NCBI RefSeq assembly: GCF_001953055.1
Contig: NZ_CP019044.1
Location: 372,001-436,000, forward strand
Reading direction: 5' to 3'
DNA length: 64,000 nucleotides
From: Salaquimonas pukyongi
GTDB lineage: Bacteria; Pseudomonadota; Alphaproteobacteria; Rhizobiales; Rhizobiaceae
Position numbers and translations under genes: made by a program. The notes beneath the pieces are model-generated. The model searched no databases. It was not told the DNA's origin and saw only the letters and a program-made list of their open reading frames with translations. Below are positions 54,944-63,999 of this stretch, piece after piece (the stretch's first letter is position 1; the number at the start of each line of letters is the position of its first letter).

Positions 54944-56293
54944 TTAATCGCCGAACGTCTGGTTCGCCTTGACCGGCAGGCGCGCCGACAGCGTAATACC
55001 GCGGAAGATCAGGAAGGAATGCAGCGCAATCCAGAGCCCCGGATTGCCCAGATCGCGCAACAGCCACCAGACCGCCAGATAGGCCAGAAACGAAAGGATC
55101 ATCATCACGCTCATCTCGCGCGACCAGGTAGCGCCGATATAGATGCCGTCCATCTGGAAGGCGATGACACCCGTAAGCGCCGTCAAGGCAGCGAAAATCA
55201 TCCAGCGATAGGCTTCCTCGCGAACGGGTTCAAGCGTCGTGATCAGGTTGATCAACGCTTCGCCGAACAGCCAGAAAACTCCGAACAAGGCCAAAGCCAG
55301 CACCGTGTTCCAAAACAGGGTGAGCCGGATGCCGCGCCAGAAACCGTCCCGGTGATGGGCGCCGACCGCCCTTCCGACGATTTGCTCGGCGGCGGTGGCC
55401 ATGCCATCAAGGAAAAACCCTGCGACCATGAAGAAATTCATCAGTACGGCATTGGCGGCGAGCACGGTTTCGCCGAACTTCGCGCCCTGGGCCGTGAAGA
55501 AGGCAAAGGCCAGCAGCAACAGGAAGGAACGCACCATGATGTCAGCGTTCAAATTGGCGATCCGGATAAGGGCCGCCTTGTCGAAAATCCGCTGAAGCGA
55601 GGGACGGATCGTGTGGTCGAGCAGCCGCCAGCAGATGACACTGCCCACCGCGAAGGCGAGGGCCTCAGCAACCACGGTTGCCCAGGCGACTCCTTCAAGG
55701 CCGTATTCCAATGACAGACCCAGCACGATCGACAGAACAATATTGGTGCCGTTGAGGACGATCTGAAGCAACAGGCCAAGCCCCGCCCTTCCAAGCCCGA
55801 TCAACCATCCAAGCAGCGCATAGTTTGCAAGTGCGAAAGGCGCACCGAGCATGCGAATGGTAAAATACCGGCTGGTGGCATCGGCAACGGCCTCTCCCGG
55901 CGCCATGAACCAGAGACCTGCCCACAAAATGCCCGGGATCAGCGCAATCATTGCCAGTCCGCCGGCAAGGGCGATCACCAGCGCACGAAACAATATCGCC
56001 TGTTTTTCCTTCTCGTCCTCGCGGCCTACAGCCTGTGCTGTCAGGCCCGTCGTGCCGGAACGCAGAAAATTCAGCGTGGTAAAGGCCACATCGATGATGA
56101 TGGCACCGACGGCAAGCCCGCCGATCAGTGCCGCGCTGCCAAGCCTGCCGACCACGGCGGTATCGACCAGCCCCAATATCGGGGTGGTCATATAGGCAAG
56201 CGTCATCGGCAGGGCGAGGCCGATGACCATCCGATGGGTTACGGCAAAGGGGCGGCTTGCAGGTTGCCGCGTGCTGGCATGCGCTATGTCCAT
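54944..56293 (-). CDS. MATE-family efflux transporter (DinF-like)
   Basis: Cation-coupled multidrug/toxin exporter of the inner membrane, 449 residues with about 12 hydrophobic segments. Seen: the DinF-branch start LPMTLAYMTTPILGLVDTAV, internal duplication of six helices, and a basic C-terminus. Substrate unknown. The upstream 145 bp to the divergent amidohydrolase gene hold no gene I can support. Confidence 0.9.
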   Translation of the reverse strand: MDIAHASTRQPASRPFAVTHRMVIGLALPMTLAYMTTPILGLVDTAVVGRLGSAALIGGLAVGAIIIDVAFTTLNFLRSGTTGLTAQAVGREDEKEKQAILFRALVIALAGGLAMIALIPGILWAGLWFMAPGEAVADATSRYFTIRMLGAPFALANYALLGWLIGLGRAGLGLLLQIVLNGTNIVLSIVLGLSLEYGLEGVAWATVVAEALAFAVGSVICWRLLDHTIRPSLQRIFDKAALIRIANLNADIMVRSFLLLLAFAFFTAQGAKFGETVLAANAVLMNFFMVAGFFLDGMATAAEQIVGRAVGAHHRDGFWRGIRLTLFWNTVLALALFGVFWLFGEALINLITTLEPVREEAYRWMIFAALTALTGVIAFQMDGIYIGATWSREMSVMMILSFLAYLAVWWLLRDLGNPGLWIALHSFLIFRGITLSARLPVKANQTFGD

Positions 56294-56438
56294 TGGTTTG
56301 CGCTATCAGCAATCCTCAAACGGCACCACTGAAAACTGCCACATGTTTTACCCTGCTGACCCCACCTGCCAGCCGGCCCAGGCAACTGGTTGAAAAGACA
56401 TCTTGCGGGCGGGCGATCCGGCGCTATGTAGGGGCATA

Positions 56439-57341
56439 ATGCCACTTGCCATTCTCCACCATCCCGACTTTCAGGCGGACCTTTCGCCGGGCCACCGCTT
56501 TCCCATGGGAAAATACGGATTGATCGCCAGGTTCCTGACGGAAGACGGGCTTGTGGGGCCTGGCGAGTTCATCGTGCCTGAACCGATAGAATTCGATCAG
56601 GCAGCCCGCGCCCATGACGCAGAATATGTGCGCCAGGTGTTCACAGCCTCTGTTGACGGCAGGATCGCCCGCGAAATCGGATTTGACATTAGCCCTGCCG
56701 TTGCCATGCGGGCGCGGCTTTCATCCGGCGCCAGCCTGCTAGCGGGGCGGATCGCGCTTGAACGGGGCATCGCCACCTCTACCGCCGGCGGTTCCCACCA
56801 TGCCAGGCGTGCGCAAGGAGCCGGCTTCTGCGTCTTCAATGATGTGGGGATCGCAGCTGCCAACCTGCTGGCGGCTGGTGACGCAAAGCGCATTCTCGTC
56901 CTTGATTGTGACGTGCATCAGGGCGACGGAACAGCGGATATCTTTCATGGTGAAGATCGCGTGGCGACCGTTTCGATCCACAGCGAAAAGAACTACCCGG
57001 TACGCAAGGTTGCTTCCGATCTCGATGTCGGCCTGCCCGACGATATCGGCGATGAGGCCTATCTTGAGATCGTTGAAGATACGCTCCCGAAAGCCCTTTC
57101 CTTCGGCAAGCCGGACCTGGTGTATTACAACGCCGGGGTCGACCCCCATGAGAACGACCGGCTGGGCCGGCTGGCGCTGAGTGATGAAGGACTTGCACAG
57201 CGCGACCGCACAGTGATTGCCTTCTTCAGGGCGCACAAGGTTCCGGTGGTCTGTGTGCAGGGCGGCGGTTATTCGAGCGACGCTGCCCAGGCAGCACGCC
57301 GCCATACCATCATCCACCACGTTGCAGCAGAATTTGCGTGA
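56439..57341 (+). CDS. Histone deacetylase-family (acetoin-utilisation/AcuC-like) zinc amidohydrolase
   Basis: 300 residues. Seen: active-site histidine pair and metal ligands of the deacetylase superfamily, GGSHHARRAQGAGFCVFNDV, DCDVHQGDGTADIF, and YYNAGVDPHENDRLG. Bacterial members deacetylate small polyamines or proteins. All metal ligands (Asp-x-His, Asp) appear intact. The ATG at 56439 gives the usual N-terminus; the 12-residue extension is rejected. Confidence 0.88.
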   Translation: MPLAILHHPDFQADLSPGHRFPMGKYGLIARFLTEDGLVGPGEFIVPEPIEFDQAARAHDAEYVRQVFTASVDGRIAREIGFDISPAVAMRARLSSGASLLAGRIALERGIATSTAGGSHHARRAQGAGFCVFNDVGIAAANLLAAGDAKRILVLDCDVHQGDGTADIFHGEDRVATVSIHSEKNYPVRKVASDLDVGLPDDIGDEAYLEIVEDTLPKALSFGKPDLVYYNAGVDPHENDRLGRLALSDEGLAQRDRTVIAFFRAHKVPVVCVQGGGYSSDAAQAARRHTIIHHVAAEFA

Positions 57342-57344
57342 GCG

Positions 57345-57611
57345 TCAGCCCTTGAATTTCAGCAGGCGCGCAAGCAGGAACACCGGCACGACAATCATTG
57401 CACCATACAGCAGGTACTCGCCAAAACGCCCGAAAGCGCGGAAGCCCAGTTCATAAATGCGTTCGACAAATCCGGTAAAGGCATGCCACACATCAAGGGG
57501 CGTATAGCCGATGGCGCTCATGATGATGCCAACCACCAGCGAGATAACGATGAGCTTTACGGCGGTGCGGCCCGGCGTATCACCAAGGAACTGCGTGAGT
57601 TTGTCGTCCAT
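57345..57611 (-). CDS. DUF6460-like small membrane protein
   Basis: 88 residues with two hydrophobic segments (VKLIVISLVVGIIMSAIGYT and LYGAMIVVPVFLLARLLKF) and the stretch PLDVWHAFTGFVERIYELGF, matching from memory a small alphaproteobacterial family. GGGAG lies 6 nt before the ATG at 57611. No function known. Converges on the amidohydrolase gene with a 3-bp gap. Confidence 0.65.
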   Translation of the reverse strand: MDDKLTQFLGDTPGRTAVKLIVISLVVGIIMSAIGYTPLDVWHAFTGFVERIYELGFRAFGRFGEYLLYGAMIVVPVFLLARLLKFKG

Positions 57612-57680
57612 GGGGCTCCCTTTCCTGCACTGCAAACGCAGGTAGGCCCTTACACCGCCCAAATCAAGGCGAAAGCCCCT

Positions 57681-59297
57681 TCAGCCTCCATCGCCAATCA
57701 ATGAAACAAGGCTGGAAACGCTGTCCGCCTCACCAGAAGGCTTGTCCCAGCGAATGCGGGAAATGCGCGGAAATCGCATGGCAACGCCCGATTTGTGCCG
57801 GCTGGAACGGTTGACGCCTTCAAAGGCGATTTCGAGAACCAGACCGGCCTCCTGTGTGGCCCTTACCGAACGCACAGGACCGAAGCGCTCTACCGTATTG
57901 TTGCGAACATACTTGTCGAGTTGCTTCAGTTCAGCGTCGGTGAACCCGAAATAGGCTTTCCCCACGGGCACCAGTTCCAGGCCGTCTTCGCCTTCGCGCC
58001 AGCAACCGAATGTGAAATCCGAATAATAGCCCGAGCGCTTGCCATGTCCGCGCTGGGCATACATCAGCACCGCATCGACCATCATGGGGTCGCGTTTCCA
58101 TTTATACCAGGGGCCGCGGGGACGGCCTGGTTCATACACCCAGTCACGGCGCTTCAGCATCAATCCCTCGATCACCGGGTGAGGCGGGTTTTCCCGCATC
58201 TCCCTCAGATCGTCAAAGTCTTCAAACGAAAGCGCTTCGGAAATGTCGAAACGCTCTGGCGCCATGTCCGAGGCTGTTTCAAGCAGGCGTTCGCGCCGCG
58301 CTTGCAATGGCTTGCCGCGCCAGTCGGTGCCCTCGTGAAACAGCAGGTCATAAAGCCGGACGAAGGCAGGATGGCTTTTCAGCAATGCGCTGGACACGGT
58401 TTTGCGGTTGAGCCTTTGCTGCAGGTCGGAAAAGGTTCGGATGGCCAGCGTGCTGTCGAGGGGCGAGCGCACCAGTAATTCACCGTCAAACGTACCCTCC
58501 ACCTGCAAGGCTTCAATCAGGTCCGGGAAAGCACCGGAGATATCATCGCCGGTGCGTGAATAAAGACGTTTGACGCCCTTGTCGTTGGTTACCTGAACGC
58601 GAATACCGTCCCATTTCCATTCGGCAAGGTAGTCTTGTGGTGTGATCTTGTCATATTCGCGTTCCTGCAGCGGGTTGGAAAGCATCACCGGTCGGAAGGG
58701 GGCAAGGGCCTTCGAAACGGGTTTTTCGGCCCTCCCTTCCAGCCAGGCAAACAAATCGGGATAGGGCGGCGAAAGCCCGTGCCACAATTCCTCGATCTCG
58801 CTCACATCCACCTTTCCGAATTCCGCCAGGGCCTGTTTTGCAAGCCGGGCCGAAACGCCGATCCGCAGCCCGCCGGTCGCAAGCTTGATAAGCGCATAGC
58901 GGGCCGAAGCATCCAACCGGTCCAGCAGGCTGGAAAGCACGCGCGGCGCATCTAATTTCGAAACCGCCGAGAGTTCCCCAATCACCTTTGAAAGAGGAAG
59001 ATCGTTGCCATAACCGCCAACATCGTCGTCGCGCCACAGGAGGGCGATGGTTTCCGCCAGATCCCCCACATAGTCATGGGAAAGACGGAAAAGCTCACCG
59101 TCGATGCGTTCTGCCATCAGATCGCGCAGCAGCGCCGGCTGCACGGATTTCAATTTCAGGTCGCGGGTGATTGCGCCAATCGCATAGCCGCGATCAGGAT
59201 CGGGAGCCCCATCAAGGTATTCGGCTATGGCAGCAATCTTCCGATTGCGCGAAGGCGTCAGCACCAGGGTTTCCAAAAGGCGGGAAAAGGCCTTCAT
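57681..59297 (-). CDS. ATP-dependent DNA ligase of the cisplatin-damage-response type
   Basis: Joins DNA nicks using ATP; 538 residues. Seen: an N-terminal DNA-binding helical domain, the adenylation-lysine motif EWKWDGIRVQ (Lys228), further motifs TFDGELLVR and EGLMLKRRDWVY, and an OB-fold C-terminal region with YYSDFTFGCWREGEDGLELV. In many bacteria this ligase is encoded with an exonuclease, a DEXH helicase and a PdeM-like phosphoesterase, all found here. ATG overlaps the upstream exonuclease stop (ATGA). Confidence 0.93.
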   Translation of the reverse strand: MKAFSRLLETLVLTPSRNRKIAAIAEYLDGAPDPDRGYAIGAITRDLKLKSVQPALLRDLMAERIDGELFRLSHDYVGDLAETIALLWRDDDVGGYGNDLPLSKVIGELSAVSKLDAPRVLSSLLDRLDASARYALIKLATGGLRIGVSARLAKQALAEFGKVDVSEIEELWHGLSPPYPDLFAWLEGRAEKPVSKALAPFRPVMLSNPLQEREYDKITPQDYLAEWKWDGIRVQVTNDKGVKRLYSRTGDDISGAFPDLIEALQVEGTFDGELLVRSPLDSTLAIRTFSDLQQRLNRKTVSSALLKSHPAFVRLYDLLFHEGTDWRGKPLQARRERLLETASDMAPERFDISEALSFEDFDDLREMRENPPHPVIEGLMLKRRDWVYEPGRPRGPWYKWKRDPMMVDAVLMYAQRGHGKRSGYYSDFTFGCWREGEDGLELVPVGKAYFGFTDAELKQLDKYVRNNTVERFGPVRSVRATQEAGLVLEIAFEGVNRSSRHKSGVAMRFPRISRIRWDKPSGEADSVSSLVSLIGDGG

Positions 59298-60307
59298 TCC
59301 TCCACCTCATCCTCATAGCCGACCAGATTGAGCGGCTTTGCCCTGATCTGGTTCAACTGGCACCAGCGCACCAGCCCTTCCTCCCGGCCATGGGTTACCC
59401 ATATGTCCTCGGCACCGGTTTCACGGATCGTTTGAGTAAGCTCCGGCCAGTCGCAATGGTCGGAGATGACCAGCGGCAATTCCACCCCGCGCTGTTTGGC
59501 CCGCTGGCGAACCTGCATCCAGCCAGAGGCAAAGGCGATGACGGGATCGGAAAACCGCCGCACCCAGGGCGAGTTGAAGGCCGATGGCGGGCCCAGCACG
59601 ATCTCGCCCTCAAAACGGCCACCGGCTCCTTCTTCGAGTGTTGCTGCCGGCAATTTACCCAGGTCAATGCCCTGTGCCTGATAATATTCGCATAGGCTTT
59701 TCAGGGCACCATGGATGTATATGGGCCTGTCATGGCCGTTGTCGCGCAGCAGCCGGATCAGGCGCTGAGCCTTGCCGAGCGCATAGCAGCCGATCAGATG
59801 GGTACGGTTCTTGTTGGTGCCAAGGGAGTCGAGAACACGGCGGATTTCGCTGGCCGGATCGGGATGGCGAAACACCGGCAGGCCGAAGGTTGCCTCGGTG
59901 ATGAACACATCGCAGGGCACCAGTTCGAAATGTTCGGCAGTCGGGTCTTTCAGACGTTTGTAATCGCCGGAAACGACAATCCGCATGCCGCCGCCTTCCA
60001 CCGCGATCTGGGCAGAGCCGAGAACATGGCCGGCAGGAAAGAAGCTGACCGCAACGCCGTTGATCGTAATGGTCTCGCCAAAACGGGCGGTCTGTGCCGC
60101 CTCGGCGAACCCTTCGCCATAGCGGATCGCCATGATGTCCAGCGTGCGGCCGGTTGCCAGCACATGGCCATGGCCGGCACGGGCATGATCGCCATGGCCG
60201 TGGGTAATCAGCGCCCGTTCGACGGGCTTGACCGGATCGATGTAAAAATCGCCGGGCGGGCAATAAAGCCCAGCGGGAGTGGGATGCAGCAGGGCTTCAG
60301 GTCGCAT
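59294..60307 (-). CDS. Ligase-associated DNA damage response exonuclease (metallo-beta-lactamase fold)
   Basis: 337 residues. Seen: the metal-binding THGHGDHARAGHG motif, a second ligand region (FPAGHVLGSAQIA, VSGDYKR), and the late HCDWPELTQTIRETG and VTHGREEG motifs of the beta-CASP group. Such enzymes degrade or trim DNA ends; role in repair is inferred from conserved pairing with the ligase. It overlaps the ligase start by 4 bp and follows the RNase T2 gene by 31 bp. Confidence 0.9.
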   Translation of the reverse strand: MRPEALLHPTPAGLYCPPGDFYIDPVKPVERALITHGHGDHARAGHGHVLATGRTLDIMAIRYGEGFAEAAQTARFGETITINGVAVSFFPAGHVLGSAQIAVEGGGMRIVVSGDYKRLKDPTAEHFELVPCDVFITEATFGLPVFRHPDPASEIRRVLDSLGTNKNRTHLIGCYALGKAQRLIRLLRDNGHDRPIYIHGALKSLCEYYQAQGIDLGKLPAATLEEGAGGRFEGEIVLGPPSAFNSPWVRRFSDPVIAFASGWMQVRQRAKQRGVELPLVISDHCDWPELTQTIRETGAEDIWVTHGREEGLVRWCQLNQIRAKPLNLVGYEDEVEE

Positions 60308-60338
60308 CTTTCTAATGTAACAGCCTAGCGCAAGAAGC

Positions 60339-61064
60339 CTACTGAAATCCCGGCGGATCGACGATGCCTGCAGGGCAGCCGGGGTCGGTCTTCGGCGACG
60401 CCTCCACAAGCGGCGCAAGCGAGGAAGCTTCCGCTATATTGCCGGCAAGGCCGAGGGTGAGTTCGACGATCAACTGGCGGCCTGAATCAGGATCCCGTTT
60501 GCAGGATATGCGCAGCCTGTCGCCGGAGCCGCGGCCGAAATCGTGTTCAAAGGCATCGCGGATGTCCTTGCCCGTCACCTGCCGGCCAAGATTGGCATCG
60601 AACAGGTAGGTGAGGCTGGAGGCGCTGATCCACTCCATGAGCTTTATGGAGTCGGCATAATAGGCATCGATATCGCTGTTGCGGTAACAGGTGCCGTGCT
60701 TGACCCATTCATGCTTGTGCAGGGAAGAGCGGGTACCCGGCATGACATCCCGCAGCTTCTGCCAGACCGGTTCTGCGATGCGCGGCACATCAAGCGCCCG
60801 CCAGTTGCCGCGCTTGTCCTTGTCCATCTCGGCGCCGTTCACCCCGCAATAAAGCCTGTTTCCGGGCTGTGGCCACAGGCCGTGCAGCGAGAAGCGGCCA
60901 CGGCTCTTGTCTGCGGTGTTGCGGCACTCCGGTTTTCGCGGCGCGGTTTCGCAGAAAGCGGGGTGCCAGGAGAAAGCCAGCACGTATTCCGGCCCCTGCG
61001 AGCGGTTGTCACTGCAGGCGGAAAGCCATACGGCAAGCGTCAGGATAACAAGCCTGCAGAACAT
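60339..61064 (-). CDS. Ribonuclease T2-family lipoprotein
   Basis: 241 residues. Seen: N-terminal LVILTLAVWLSACS with lipobox-like LSAC (exported and probably lipid-anchored), then the T2 active sites: FSLHGLWPQ (CAS I) and HEWVKHGTC (CAS II), with paired cysteines including WHPAFCE. So it should cut RNA 3' to a base with a cyclic intermediate, in the periplasm. Its start is 4 bp after the PdeM stop and it precedes the exonuclease gene on the same strand. A periplasmic RNase inside a cytosolic DNA-repair operon is unexpected; see findings. Confidence 0.9.
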   Translation of the reverse strand: MFCRLVILTLAVWLSACSDNRSQGPEYVLAFSWHPAFCETAPRKPECRNTADKSRGRFSLHGLWPQPGNRLYCGVNGAEMDKDKRGNWRALDVPRIAEPVWQKLRDVMPGTRSSLHKHEWVKHGTCYRNSDIDAYYADSIKLMEWISASSLTYLFDANLGRQVTGKDIRDAFEHDFGRGSGDRLRISCKRDPDSGRQLIVELTLGLAGNIAEASSLAPLVEASPKTDPGCPAGIVDPPGFQ

Positions 61065-61068
61065 CGCT

Positions 61069-61800
61069 TCAAGCCACCAGATTACGGCCGCCGATGTGAA
61101 AGACGCGGCCACGGCCAAGCAGAATGGCACTCAACCGGTCCTGATTGAACAGGCCCGAAAACGCGCTGTCGCGGATGTTCAAACCACCGGTATACGCGCC
61201 GAAGGACGGCAGGATCATCCGCGTTCCGTCAGTCACGAAACAGGGTCTGCGAACGTGCTTTGAGCGGCGGATGATTTTCCCCGAGGGGTGAAGGTGGCCG
61301 GCAATTTCTCCGCTCCGCTCTCCGGCAAGCGGCTCGTGGCGGAAGGTCAGCCCCCCGACCAGCATCTCCCGCGCACCGATACCGCCCAGAGTGTGCGGCG
61401 GTGAAGGGTCGTGATTGCCGCAGATCCAGACCCACTCGCGGCCTTTCATCAGATGGCTCAAGGCATCGTGGTCGCGCTGGCCAAGACGCAAGAAAGCGGT
61501 CGTGTCGTGAAAACTGTCGCCCAGTGAGATAATGCGTTGGGGGTTCCAGTGAGCGACACGCTGGGCAAGCCGCGAAAGCGTCGCCGCCGTGTCGTAGGGC
61601 GGAACGAGCATTCCGCGGCTGGCATGGGAAGAACCCTTTTCAAGATGCAGGTCGGAAACGATGAGCGTTTCCTTATCGGCCCAGTAGACACATCCCGCCC
61701 AATCGCAGGTCAGCCGTTCACCTGCAACGACCATATCAATACAAGCTGCGCGTTCCTCCAAGGGTACCGCCAATTTCGCTGAGCCCGAAGCCGATCCCAT
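61069..61800 (-). CDS. pdeM: Ligase-associated metallophosphoesterase (PdeM)
   Basis: Calcineurin-like phosphoesterase, 243 residues. Seen: motifs IVSDLHLEKGSSHASRG, SLGDSFHD, WICGNHDPS and GHLHPSGKI, the full metal-ligand set. Family name refers to its operon link with the ATP-dependent ligase; activity is on phosphodiester or nucleic acid ends in characterised relatives. GGAG precedes the ATG, 27 bp after the helicase stop. Confidence 0.88.
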   Translation of the reverse strand: MGSASGSAKLAVPLEERAACIDMVVAGERLTCDWAGCVYWADKETLIVSDLHLEKGSSHASRGMLVPPYDTAATLSRLAQRVAHWNPQRIISLGDSFHDTTAFLRLGQRDHDALSHLMKGREWVWICGNHDPSPPHTLGGIGAREMLVGGLTFRHEPLAGERSGEIAGHLHPSGKIIRRSKHVRRPCFVTDGTRMILPSFGAYTGGLNIRDSAFSGLFNQDRLSAILLGRGRVFHIGGRNLVA

Positions 61801-61827
61801 TGATTTGCCGCATCTCCGTCATGACGG

Positions 61828-63999
61828 TCAGCCAAGACCGGCCATCAGTTCTTCTTCCAGTTCGTCGGCAGCTTCGGCAAGCAGCGCTTCCTGCGCATCG
61901 CCGGCAACCGATTCCTTGCCGATCTCCAGCATCAGGGGAACCGCCAAGGGTGAAATACGGTCGAGCCTTTTGTGAACCAGATGTCCCTTGATTCGCCTCA
62001 GCATATCGTCAAGGCGGCGCACATCCAACAGGCCATATGCCGCCTCCTGCCTTGTGGCCTGCAGGAGAATATGGCCGGGTTCATGTTCGCGCAGGACATC
62101 GTAGATAAGATCGGAGGATACCGTCATCTGCCGGCCCGTCTTCTCCTTGCCCGGATGGCGCTTTTCGATCAGCCCGGCGATGGTGGCACAGTGGCGGAAG
62201 GTGCGTTTCAGCATGAAGGATTCGTCCAGCCACGCTTCCAGGTCGTCGCCCAGCATGTCCTCGTCAAACAGGGCTGAAAGCGACATCTCGCCCGTTTCGA
62301 CCATGCGGCCGAAATCGCGCAACCCCCAGATGCCGAGAGCATAGTCCGTTGCCACAAAGCCGAGCGGTCTTGCCTTTTCCCGTTCCAGGCGGCGGGTCAG
62401 CAGCATGCCAAGGGTCTGATGCGCCAGCCGGCCTTCAAAAGGATAGGCGATCATGTAGAACTTGCCTCCCCGTGGGAAGGTTTCGATCAGCAGGTCTTCC
62501 TTGGCGGGCAGAATGGATGCCGATTTCTGGATACGCAGCCAGTCGGCCACCTGATCGGGCAGGCGGGCCCATTCGCCGGGACTTGCAAGCATGGAGCGAA
62601 CCTGATCGGCAAGATAGGTCGACAGGGGAAACTTCCCACCGGCATAGGCCGGAATTCTGGGATCGCTACCTTCGGCATCGCTGACAAAGCAGGTTGCTTC
62701 CGAAATGCCTTCAAAACGCACGGTTCTGCCTGCAAAGATGAAGGTGTCGCCGGAGGCAAGCGATTCAAGAAACCCTTCCTCGATCTTGCCAAGCTTGCGT
62801 CCGCCCCGGAACGTTCCGGCACTGCGCAACGCCTTTCCGCTCATCCTTGTCAGCCGCACCTCCAGCATGGGGGCCTCGATGATCGTACCGGCATTGAGAC
62901 GGTATTGCTGGGCAAAACCGGGATGGGAAATTCGCCATTTGCCATCCGCTGTTTTGCGGATTTTCGCGTACCGCTCATAGGTCTTCAGCGCATAGCCGCC
63001 GGTTGCCACAAACGCCACTGTCCGGTCGAATGTCTCCCGGTCAAGGGCCGCATAGGGCGCTGCCGAGGTTACTTCCGAAAACAGGGCGTCGGCATCGAAG
63101 GGTTCTGCAACCGCCATGCCAAGGATGTGCTGGGCAAGAACGTCCAGTGCGCCTTCGCGAAGCGGCGGCGTGTCCTGAGCGCCCAGATAGTTGGCATCGA
63201 GCGCTGCCTGGCACTCCAGCACCTCGAAACGGTTGGCCGGAATAAGGATCGCCTTCGAGGGTTCATCCATGCGGTGATTGGACCGGCCGATGCGCTGGGC
63301 AAGCCGGCTGGCCCCTTTCGGCGCTCCCACATGCACAACCAGATCGACATCGCCCCAATCAATACCAAGGTCCAGTGTGGAAGTCGCAACCACCGCGCGC
63401 AGCCGGTTTTCCGACATCGCCTTTTCGACCTTTCGGCGCTGGCCCACATCAAGCGAACCATGGTGCAGCGCAATGGGCAGGACCGCTTCATTGATGCGCC
63501 ACAGTTCCTGAAACAGAAGCTCGGCCTGGCTTCTGGTATTGACGAACAAAAGCGTCGTCCTGTGCTGTTTGATCGCCTGGTAAATCTCCGGCATGGCGTA
63601 GCGGGCCGAATGGCCCGACCAGGGCACCCGTTCGTTCGACTTCAAAATGGTGATCTGTGGCTGCGCGCCGCCGGTTACCTCGATCAACCCGGCTTCACGG
63701 ATTTCACCATTGCTTTCCTGTGGCACGAGCCAGCGGCAGAGTTCTGCCGGATCGGCGACCGTGGCGCTAAGCCCGATGGTCTGCAGCTGTGGCGAGAGGC
63801 GATGCAGGCGTGCCAGCGCCAGCGACAGCAACTGGCCCCGCTTGGACGTTACCAGTGAGTGCAGTTCGTCCAAAATCACATAGCGCAGATTCTTGAAAAA
63901 CCGTGCCGAGTCTTTGGAGGCGATCAGCAGGGAAACCTGTTCCGGCGTGGTTAGCAGGATATCCGGCGGTGAGAGTTTCTGGCGCTGGCGGCGGTGGGG
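61828..63999 (-). CDS. Ligase-associated DEXH-box DNA helicase (Lhr-like), 5'-partial
   Basis: The minus-strand frame is open to the window edge; about 723 residues are visible and the N-terminal ATPase start lies outside. Seen: TTPEQVSLLI (motif Ib-like), the DEVH-type box ILDELHSL, SAT-type IGLSATVADP, helicase C-terminal motifs ATSTLDLGIDWGDVDLV and QRIGRSNHR, then the Lhr-type C-terminal domains. The gene continues the repair operon on the left (helicase, PdeM, RNase T2, exonuclease, ligase). Confidence 0.9.
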   Translation of the reverse strand, partial: PHRRQRQKLSPPDILLTTPEQVSLLIASKDSARFFKNLRYVILDELHSLVTSKRGQLLSLALARLHRLSPQLQTIGLSATVADPAELCRWLVPQESNGEIREAGLIEVTGGAQPQITILKSNERVPWSGHSARYAMPEIYQAIKQHRTTLLFVNTRSQAELLFQELWRINEAVLPIALHHGSLDVGQRRKVEKAMSENRLRAVVATSTLDLGIDWGDVDLVVHVGAPKGASRLAQRIGRSNHRMDEPSKAILIPANRFEVLECQAALDANYLGAQDTPPLREGALDVLAQHILGMAVAEPFDADALFSEVTSAAPYAALDRETFDRTVAFVATGGYALKTYERYAKIRKTADGKWRISHPGFAQQYRLNAGTIIEAPMLEVRLTRMSGKALRSAGTFRGGRKLGKIEEGFLESLASGDTFIFAGRTVRFEGISEATCFVSDAEGSDPRIPAYAGGKFPLSTYLADQVRSMLASPGEWARLPDQVADWLRIQKSASILPAKEDLLIETFPRGGKFYMIAYPFEGRLAHQTLGMLLTRRLEREKARPLGFVATDYALGIWGLRDFGRMVETGEMSLSALFDEDMLGDDLEAWLDESFMLKRTFRHCATIAGLIEKRHPGKEKTGRQMTVSSDLIYDVLREHEPGHILLQATRQEAAYGLLDVRRLDDMLRRIKGHLVHKRLDRISPLAVPLMLEIGKESVAGDAQEALLAEAADELEEELMAGLG

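Noticed and set aside
62419-63858. Long open frame antisense to the DEXH helicase
   Set aside because: The helicase motifs on the minus strand are convincing; the antisense product is a shadow.
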